Positions 56,280 through 64,000 of a DNA stretch of 64,000 bases are shown here, in pieces (within the stretch, counting starts at the first letter, position 1; every line of letters starts with the position of its first letter). The notes under the pieces were generated by a model that saw only the letters and a list, made by a program, of their open reading frames with translations, was not told the origin of the DNA and made no database searches. This stretch comes from Apteryx mantelli. Taxonomy: Eukaryota; Chordata; Aves; Apterygiformes; Apterygidae. A program made the translations under genes and the position numbers. The DNA lies in the NCBI RefSeq assembly GCF_036417845.1, contig NC_089980.1:44142501-44206500 (forward strand), read 5' to 3'.

Positions 56280-58330
56280 ACAGACTAGTTCATCACTTAT
56301 TCATGGAGTCTGGGCTCTGCAGCCACACTGGGCCAAGTCCCCTCAGTCCCTGGGGAGCAGCCACCTGCCCTTTGCGTGCTCTGTGCTCAGCACCTGAATA
56401 TTTCAACAGACAAACAGCCTGCTCACCCCCACCTTCCCCTCCATCCCCTCCCAAAGCCAGCTCTTCCTGCTCACCATCTCTCCTAACCACTTCCTGGGTT
56501 CCCCATTTACTTACAGTAGTGTGGCTTTACCAGGCCTATTCCCAAATCACTCTGATGCAAGTGTGGAGAGATGCAAGCTCTAATTCAGTGTGGCAGCTTG
56601 GAGGTTTAACTCTCCTGAGAGGACAGCCGAGCCTGTGTGGGTAATACCTCTGGCAGCACTGCGCAGTTTACTAGGGACCAGAGCAGTAGCCACTTTAACG
56701 TTAGTAGAGGAGGGCTGGGCAAGCAGGGGGGCTGCAGGGTTGCAGTGAGGGGTTGGGGCAAAGACAGAATGGTGGGAAACCAGCAACTCAGAAAAATGGA
56801 AGTTAATTGATCCTCCTTTCTAACTGTCATCAGGCCCGGAGAGGTGGCTCTGAACCCCAGGTTTGCTGGCAGCAAACTGTGCGTTGTATCCTCCCAGGGA
56901 AAATGGTGTGTGCGTTCAGGCCTTGGCGGAGGCTAACTCCATCCTGCACTCTCTGGCAAGATGAGCTGAGGATTGGTGGGGTGAGTTGAGGTTATTGCTC
57001 CATCTTGGATAGCCCCTGCTGGGTGAACTGTGCTTACACAGTCATGAATAAATCACAGCCCAGCAACAGAGCACTGAGTTCACACTGCTGTTCCACAGGA
57101 TGGAGGAGCGCTTTTCATTAAACTGTGTGGCCAGACAAAGATCATCAGAACCACCCTCCTGATGTGAGTCTGTCTTCTCACTAGCTATAAAGGGAGGCCC
57201 AGGTGATGAGATTTCTCACCTAGGGCACAGTTTCACCATGAATTTAAGCATGGTTTCACTATCAGTTGTCCAAGATCATCTGCCATCCTTCCCCTGTTCA
57301 TAGCCACGTGTGCCATCCCCTTTGGGAGAGCTCTAGAGCTCCCATAGCTGTGGCCTAGGGATCCCACTGAGGGCAGAAAAACGTGACAGATCCTTTTAGC
57401 AGCAGCCTCTCTGTAGATCAGCTTAAACCCATCACAAAATTGCCAGACTGGGTGTCATAGTTAGGCACTTTTACTTAGCTGAGATTAATCCAGGCCAAAG
57501 ACTGTACAGCATAGGTCTTTCAGACTATTTCCTTGTACAAACAAACCTGTAGTTTCAGGCTGTCCTGCATTTTCCTAGGCTACAGTGTTTTGACTGTAGA
57601 TCCCTCAGATAAAGGACTATTTTTAAAAAAACGCACACAGACACATAAACACAGACAAATACATATACCTACTTACTCCAGCCCTTATTATCCATTCATT
57701 TGCACAGATGTGAATACAGAACATTGCTGCTAAAGTCACTGAGCTGACATACACAAGGAGGATCGTGTTTATAATGAAGTTTTGTTAAAATGTCTGGATT
57801 TGTGTCTGTTCACTTTATAAGCCTGAGGATTTTAGTGCAACTTTATTTCTATCACATCATGCATTTAGGAAGTGAATGCAATGGCCAGCCAGTGTCCAAG
57901 AGCAGGATGAGTTAGGTATGATCCCCATTGAAAGGATAAACTAATCCCTCTTGCCCAATTTCATAATTTCATACACAACAAGTGATAGAAGGAGCTAGAA
58001 ATTGCCTCGCCCACTGCAGTACTCTGTGCAACAGTGGGTATTGCATGTCCTTGTTATGAAATGCATCAACTGAGAACTTTGCTACCTGTCTACCAAACAT
58101 AGACAAAACTGATCTCCTGCTGCAGTTTGGGTCTCCTTATTCAAGTGGTGGTTCCCATAACGTCATAGGAGCACACAGTGAAAGGACAGGAGGCAAACAA
58201 CAAAAATTGCAATGAGGAAAACGCTGACTGAAAAAATTATTCATTACAAAAATGATCAAGCACTGAAACAGGTGCCCAGAGAGGCATCCTTGGAGAGATT
58301 CAAAGTGACTCTGTGATTTCAGTCAGAGTA

Positions 58331-58349
58331 ACCACAAGGGGGCAGCTAG
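58331..58349 (+). promoter_or_regulatory. CTCF-like motif
   Basis: ACCACAAGGGGGCAGCTAG matches the CTCF core CCASYAGRKGGCRS except for A at the Y position. It lies between the TMEM151B and NFKBIE promoters, where a boundary would be plausible. One motif match is weak evidence. Confidence 0.4.
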
Positions 58350-61300
58350 GCTCATTTCCAAAAAAATGGTACCTGAACGGAACCCAGTTTACCGTGGTCT
58401 GTTAGAAAACTTGGCCTTGCGTCCAGGCATTGAATCCTTTGATAAACATGTTCCTGTTTTACTCTGTTAGGTCAGAAAATGAAGTGACCCAGTTTGGTGT
58501 ATCACAGAGCTGATTTGCTATGAGATATACAGAAGAGCAAGCCAACGAGAAACCTTGTCATTTTTTATGTGGCTTTCCTTGTGCTCTTGGGACCTCTGCT
58601 CCAAGTCAGGAGCCTGGCACATGTCGTTTCTTCAGGGGCTGAGCTGGAGCTGGAATTGCAGGTAGAGGTCTAGGCTGCTGCTTGTGGTACCCAAAGACAT
58701 CCCTGGTGTTGAAAACTTGGTTGGAGCTTCCCCAGACTGGGCTCTGGCATCTTCCTGATGGTCCCAGGAACCCTGCTGCTGGAGACAGGAGAGATAGGGC
58801 TGCATACCTAGGGAACAAGGCAGCCCTGTGCTGGAGTAAGACTAACGCTGTGTGGTGGACAGTCTGCATGGGGGAAAAGCCACAAGGGTGCTGAGGTAGC
58901 AGCAGTGGTGCAGCAGTGGTGTTGCTGCAGTTAGGTCAAGCAAGTTTTGCACTCTGAAGGAGGCTCAGCAGCCATCACAGTGCTCTTCTGGTACCCTAAG
59001 GAGACAGCATTTGGAGCCCTACCTTATTACTCATTAAACCATGCAGTCCTGGGCCAATCCTATGAGGAAGTGAGACATAAAAGGAAGGGTAAGCAGACTG
59101 ATCCCTCATTCACAAAGGCCAAAATGTCTCACTTTGAAGATTCTTCCCTAACATCAGGCTAGCACTGTGGAGGGCCAAAAAGAAATTGTTGAAGTGTCAT
59201 AGAAAAGAGCACTTTAATGTTAGTAATAATAGTTAAGATGATCTTAGCCTAACCTCAGTGATGAATGAGAAAATAACCAGAACCAGGCATGGGGAGGTGG
59301 GGTTGCTGGACTCCAGAGAGCTGCATTTGTAGTGGTGACATTTGTAGTGTAGAGGCTGTGAGTTTGTTTTATGGTTATTAAAATACTGATGTAACCACTG
59401 ACCTAACCCTTACCCTGCAACGATCCCAAATGTTCCATCTGTTAAAATTCAAATGCCTAACATCTAACTCTGGTATGAATTACTACTGCAATAACTGTTT
59501 ATAATGATTTCAGGTACAGACACTGCTTAAACATGGTGGGGGAACACAGCTAGGAGTTAAGGTACCTCTGTTTTTCCTCAGACCAGACACAGACTGGGCA
59601 TAAACTCCCCTTCTGCAAGTGTCGCAGACTCGTCTCATTTATCTCACCAAGTTAACAGCTTGAGGAGCAGTGGAAAAGAGGAAGGCACGAGGCTCAAGCT
59701 GCCATTGAAGTAGGCAGAGCTTGGGTCCAAGAAGTCAAGTGCAGAGATCTGCATTTCACTTAGGAAATTAAAGGGCTGTACTTCAGGGCAGTGCATTATC
59801 AGGGACAGTACTGGGAGTTGCAGATCACCTGGGGAGTCCTTCCCATGGACGAGCTCTGTCCCAAAGCTCCTGGCAGTGCAGTGTGGTGGGAGTACCTTTC
59901 TGAGCTGGGTTTCTTGTCGATCTCTGTTGGAGAGGTTATTTTATGCAGGTAGTTTTGAGTGGCATGTGTTGACACTGACCTCTAGTGGGAATAGATTCCT
60001 TTCTCTATTTTTCCCTGCAATTTTAACTATTTTAAGTGACACATTTTAAAGAGAACTGGAGAGAGGGCAGAATTAGGGCTTCATTTTTTTAAACTCTCAA
60101 AAGCATATCAGAACATGAAGACTGGTCACATATTGTATTTAAATGTTCATACTCCCTCCACCACCACCTCCCCCAAAAGTATATACAACAGTCTGGATTT
60201 AAAGCCTCTGAAGAGATTGGAAGTCCAAAACCAGTGTGGCTAGACAGAAAACTTTTCTGTTAGGGAGAGATCATGGAATGGAGCCCAAGCTTTGCTGAAT
60301 GAATGACAGAAGGCAAATAAGGAGGTAGCCTGACAAGCAAAGTTCATGTCTGAGATTTTCCATTCAAATTATCCAAAGGGACAGTAGAAGCACACACACC
60401 CGGAAGAGAGGTGGCAAGAACCTGGTGAATGAGCTGAGTATTAATGAGAAGTCAGAAGTCAACTGGGTAGTAGTGAGAAGGTCAGAGCACGGAGTGGTTG
60501 GACCTGGATGCCTGGGTTGTACAGCTGACTTTTATGGGGAAAGGGCATGAGTACCTGGTCTCTGCTGTTCAGCACACAACACTGCAGTAGACCACTGCAA
60601 GACAGGCCTGGGAGAGCACTAGCCTGCTCTAGGAAGTTCAAGGCTCACATTAGGGAGGCTGTTAGATCACTCACTCCAGCTAAGTTCACATCAGCAGCAG
60701 AGGAAGGTCGCTTCCAGGGGCTGTTTGGTAGCCAGATATGTAGTACAGTTTGCTGTGGACTGGACTGTGCAGTCAAAAGTGGTGTCTGCATACTGCGAAT
60801 CCCAGCATTCCCACTTCCCAGGTGAGACGAGTTGACTGCATACATTTCCCTTGCACTGTGCTGAGGCTGAGAAGCCCTGCCAGAAACTGTAGCATGGGAA
60901 GATTACTGAGTGATGCTTCACAAAGTCAGCCTGCAACTGGCAGGAGTTGTACCAAGCCCATGTGAGTGAACATATGACAGAGCTATGCTAACTGCATAGG
61001 AAACATAGCAGTTTTTTTGTACAGGGACCCCAGGGTCAAGGACCTTGAGATGCATCTCCACAGAGCTGGCTCAGCTCTCCAGGGCTTATTAGCTCAGGCT
61101 CTGTGCTTTAGCTGAACCACTCTTGGACCTATGCTAGTCCTGGAAGCAGTCTCCACACCTATGCCACAACTGGGACAGGGCATCATGAGATAATTGAGGT
61201 GTGACTGTCACTAGGAGCAAAGCCAAGGAGCAAATAGTTAACAGAAAAATGAATCCTTTGTGAATCACCACACAGGTTCCTGGTTACTGCTAGGACAAGG

Positions 61301-63423
61301 CAGGGATGCTTTGGTATGTGAAGGGAGGATACATGTCCATTGGGGAGATCACATTCCTGTTCTGTATCAGCAGTCATCAGTCTTCAGGACATTAGGAAAG
61401 TACTGATTTCACCAATATGGATTTCACCAAAATACCTGATTTCATCCATGCAAAAGAATTTCAGAAACCAGTCCATGATGGGGCTTCAGTAGGGTACTAG
61501 AGAAAATGGCAGAGGCATTTGGGAAGGTATTTTATGGGTAATCTAATAGCAGCTGGGTACATAAAGCTGAAAGCAGAAATTCTGGGTCAGTGGGGAGAAA
61601 GGAGTAACCTTTTGGCTTTGCTCTACAGATATGATAGCAGCCTGCAATGGAACACATGTAAAGGTTTGGCATATGGCTTACAGACACTGAGATGACTGTT
61701 TAACTCCACAATTTCTGTGCTGAGATTGGGGTCGGCTGTGATGGTAAAATAGTGAACACCCAAGATCCAAGACAGTCCCAGGAGGATTCTGTCCAGTGTT
61801 GGACCCTACAGGTTATCAGCCTTGTGGGCAAGGGAATCAGGAACATCAGCTGCAGATGCAGCCTAAGACTGGATGCAGCCACTGCCAAGGTGTGAGGGTA
61901 TACATGGATATATAACCTGGATACTTGCTCTGCATTGAACAGAGGGGATGAGGTACAGGAGAGCCTCCTTTCCCATAGCAATTGTGGGCCTGCATCCAGG
62001 CAGTGCCAAAAACACAAGTGGAGAAATTGAAACAGGTCCTGAGAGTGGGAGGCAAACTTGTGACTGGAAGTTACGAATGCCTGCTTCCTACCATGCTCCC
62101 CCTGCCCTTATGCCCCAAAACATCTCTTCCCGCCTGTACAGAGGTGTTTGTCTTGATTAGCTTGCATGCAGCAAGGCTGTGGTTTAAGGCCTGGCTGGCC
62201 AGTGCTAGGAGAGTGACGCAAACCTGAAGTGGCAGCTGCAGCATGGGAGGGGGAAGTCATTTGCACTTTGCATGTGGTTTGTGTGAGCTTTGTCCCCACA
62301 TCCACCACCAAACTCTTCCCAGGTGAGCTTCTTTGCAGGTGTGTGGCATGGACAGATCCTTCCTCTCCTACTGGATGAACTGGAAAGCTGTCCATCTTGC
62401 AGAGGGGGAGGTGAACTTCAAACAGTAGAAGTAACAAGTGAAACTGATTTTAAAGAAGTGTCATCAATATTCAGAGCTATCTAGATTCTCATCTGAGGAA
62501 AACTCATTTCTCAGGACATTAGAAAGTAGCTAGATAAAAGCTATGCAGGTCCATAAGTAACACACCTGGGTAACTTTGATCTTGAAAGAAGAGCACTGAA
62601 ATGCAGCCGGGTCAATAGTTCTCAGGCAGAGATCTGGGGCTTTGTTTTTAGCTTTTATTTTCAGCTTTGATCTTTGTGTACTGGTTGTCCTTGTGTGAGC
62701 CCTTGTACCCACTCTGTGCTTTAGGCTTGCTATTAGTGACACAGAAATACAGTGTGAAGCAGCTCAGGACAGAGTGACTTGTAGCAACTGCCTGGCTTTT
62801 CCCTTCACCTGTGCAGGCAGAACAGGCAAGACAGTGTCTCAGTGGGTAAGATGAGTTAAACCATGCACATGGGAAAAGCGTACGTCTCGTTCACACCTAT
62901 CTCTACTACCAGTAAGTGACATCTACCATATCGTTTCCCACAGAGCCTGAGGCTGTAGTCAGCACCTGTGCATGTAACAGCGTCCTCACCCATACAACCT
63001 GGTTTGACAAGGTCCCTCTCTCACCTCCGGCAAACCTGTCAGTTATTTAAAGAACCAAAACAAACACGCTGAGGGAGCAGGCAGGTCCAGGACACATCAG
63101 CACACGCTGTCCTATGTAGGAAAGTACAGTGTAGCAACATCCCCTGCACACGGCAGGCTGCCTGGCCCTTGCACACAGCTACGTGCCCACACGTGGATTT
63201 GCTTCCTCCCTTACTCCTGAGCACACCTCCCCGCCCATACAAAGCCGCAGGGGAAAACGGGCAGGGAAAACAGCCACCCGCTTAGGGGAAGGCTCGTGGG
63301 AGGAGGGCGGGCGACCCGGGGTGCCGCGTCCACGCGTGGTGCCAAAGCCCGGCGCGGGGCGCTGCGGGGAGGCGCCGCGGGGGCGGGCGCGGGCGCGGGC
63401 GCGGGGCCGCTGCCCGGCGGCGG

Positions 63424-63433
63424 GGGGAATCCC
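63424..63433. promoter_or_regulatory. NF-kappa-B site
   Basis: GGGGAATCCC fits GGGRNWYYCC at every position and lies 192 bases upstream of the NFKBIE ATG. I-kappa-B genes are typical NF-kappa-B targets that form negative feedback loops, so the site is well placed for autoregulation. Confidence 0.7.
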
Positions 63434-63454
63434 GGGCAGGCGGGGCCGGGCGCG

Positions 63455-63465
63455 GCTGAGTCAGC
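63455..63465. promoter_or_regulatory. MARE / AP-1 palindrome
   Basis: GCTGAGTCAGC is a perfect palindrome around its centre base. Its TGAGTCA core is the AP-1 site, and the GC flanks make it the T-MARE core used by MAF, NRF2 and BACH factors. It lies 21 bases downstream of the kappa-B site. Confidence 0.6.
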
Positions 63466-63535
63466 GCGGGCAGGAGGAGGAGGAGCCGCGGCGCCTTAGC
63501 CGCTGCGCCGGCCGCGGCTCGCCGGCTTTCCGGCC

Positions 63536-63613
63536 ATGAGCCCCCCGGCGCCGGGGCTCGCCGCGGGGCTGGGGCTAGGGCCGGGGCCGGGGCAGGCGGG
63601 CAGCGGGCGCTGA
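63536..63613 (+). other. Upstream ORF in the NFKBIE 5' leader (25 codons)
   Basis: The ATG at 63536 (context ggcc ATG a, G at -3) opens 25 codons of Gly/Pro/Ala-rich sequence and ends with TGA at 63611-63613, 11 bases before the NFKBIE ATG, in a different frame. It matters only if transcription starts upstream of 63536, which is likely but not shown. The peptide itself shows no sign of function. Confidence 0.5.
63565..63592 (+). other. G-quadruplex-prone tract in NFKBIE 5' leader
   Basis: Five runs of three or four G (63565-63568, 63571-63574, 63578-63580, 63583-63586, 63589-63592) are separated by loops of two or three bases, on the RNA-like strand. This meets the usual G-quadruplex pattern. 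It lies within the upstream ORF and 33 bases before the main ATG. Confidence 0.6.
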
Positions 63614-63624
63614 AGCGCTGCGGG

Positions 63625-63854
63625 ATGTCGCGGGCGGCGGGCGGCGAGTGCCGCAAGGAGGCGGCGGGCTGGGAGGGCGAGGAGGGGCAGTGCGACTCGG
63701 GCATCGAGTCGCTGCGCTCGCTGCCGGGCGGGCGGGAGGGGCCGGTCGCCGCCGAGACCCCGGCCGCCGCCGCCGAGGAGCGCCTGGACTCCAGCTACGG
63801 CTCCGGCGCCCTCCCCGAGCCGCTGCCCGGGCTGCCGGCCGCCTGCCGCGCCGA

Positions 63855-63898
<44 letters not shown>

Positions 63899-63956
63899 AG
63901 GGGCTCAGCCGGCAGCAGCTGGAGGCGCTCACCTACATTTCGGAGGACGGAGACAC
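63625..63956 (+). CDS. NFKBIE: NFKBIE (I-kappa-B epsilon), first coding exon, partial gene
   Basis: Encodes residues 1-110 plus two bases, ending at donor ac|GTGAGT; the ankyrin repeats lie beyond the window. I-kappa-B epsilon holds NF-kappa-B dimers in the cytoplasm until IKK phosphorylates it and SCF-betaTrCP marks it for degradation. The phosphodegron DSGIES is at residues 24-29. The only lysine of the exon is K11, a plausible ubiquitin acceptor. A second conserved segment, DSSYGS, is at 55-60. SRQQLEALTYISEDGDT (95-111) leads into the first ankyrin repeat. Fourteen prolines, all CCG, run from 78 to 91 where, from memory, the human protein has no such run. ATG 63625 is the first in its frame after a TGA at 63457-63459 and has G at -3. 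The annotated human long form starts further upstream in another context; nothing supports that here. Confidence 0.94.
63856..63897 (+). repeat. NFKBIE: (CCG)14 coding microsatellite in NFKBIE
   Basis: Fourteen uninterrupted CCG codons encode Pro78-Pro91. A pure trinucleotide run of this length suggests recent expansion and likely length polymorphism. It lies between the phosphodegron and the ankyrin domain. Confidence 0.95.
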
Positions 63957-64000
63957 GTGAGTGAGCCCCGGGCACCCTGCCCTCCGCTCCGCTCTGCCCC

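Larger units (their letters stand above)
51951..63289. other. Spacer between the divergent promoters of TMEM151B and NFKBIE
   Basis: No coding exon was recognised on either strand. Identified content: a CR1-like fragment (53265-53400), a complex GT/AC/AT microsatellite (54742-54789), a short sauropsid repeat fragment (55280-55345), an MIR-like antisense piece near 57920-58030, a palindromic X-box (56266-56279), a weaker X-box-like palindrome (52694-52707), and a CTCF-like motif (58331-58349). The rest appears as unique, mildly AT-rich sequence without strong signals. Confidence 0.6.
63290..64000. promoter_or_regulatory. NFKBIE: CpG island, NFKBIE promoter and first exon
   Basis: GC- and CpG-rich sequence begins at about 63290 and continues to the window edge, covering the NFKBIE start. 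It contains several GC-box-like GGGCGG/GGGCGCG words (63379-63405), a perfect kappa-B decamer (63424-63433), an AP-1/MARE palindrome (63455-63465) and no TATA box. These fit a housekeeping-type island with inducible elements. The exact transcription start cannot be read from sequence. Confidence 0.85.

Noticed and set aside
63282-63975. Open frames of 140 and 159 codons on the - strand across NFKBIE exon 1
   Set aside because: They are shadows of the NFKBIE coding strand and its GC-rich leader. Poly-Arg arises from reading CCG repeats backwards.

Overview
The window is vertebrate nuclear DNA, most likely from a non-avian sauropsid such as a crocodilian or turtle. The signs are split genes with GT-AG introns, three CpG islands, old MIR-like fragments, and CR1-like LINE 3' fragments of the kind common in turtles and crocodilians. 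The species call is an inference. Nothing bacterial, viral or plasmid-like was seen.

Three protein genes can be supported. (1) TCTE1 (DRC5, an axonemal nexin-dynein regulatory complex subunit) lies on the + strand. Its putative non-coding first exon is in a CpG island near 14.1-14.6 kb, a second probable UTR exon is at 15269-15417, and coding exons run from 20233 to 27113 (447 aa). (2) TMEM151B lies on the - strand. Exon 1 (51274-51185) sits in a second CpG island and the large exon 2 is at 42731-41295 (508 aa, three membrane segments). (3) NFKBIE (I-kappa-B epsilon) lies on the + strand. Only its first coding exon, 63625-63956, is present; it carries the IKK phosphodegron and leaves the window at a splice donor. 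From memory, this order and orientation match the mammalian block NFKBIE-TMEM151B-TCTE1 on human chromosome 6p21.1.

Layout: 1-14.1 kb is intergenic and holds only decayed repeats and low-complexity tracts. 14.1-27.1 kb is TCTE1, and 27.1-41.2 kb is a spacer between the convergent TCTE1 and TMEM151B 3' ends. 41.2-51.3 kb is TMEM151B with an 8.45 kb intron. 51.3-63.3 kb is the spacer between the divergent TMEM151B and NFKBIE promoters, and 63.3-64 kb is the NFKBIE promoter and first exon.

The genes act in unrelated processes: ciliary motility, a neuronal-type membrane protein, and NF-kappa-B feedback. No new biological system was found. The observations most worth a second look are regulatory: an RFX X-box in the TCTE1 CpG island; a kappa-B site, a MARE/AP-1 palindrome, and a short uORF overlapping a G-quadruplex-prone 5' leader in NFKBIE; a second, palindromic X-box in the intergenic DNA; and a 14-proline expansion in NFKBIE.
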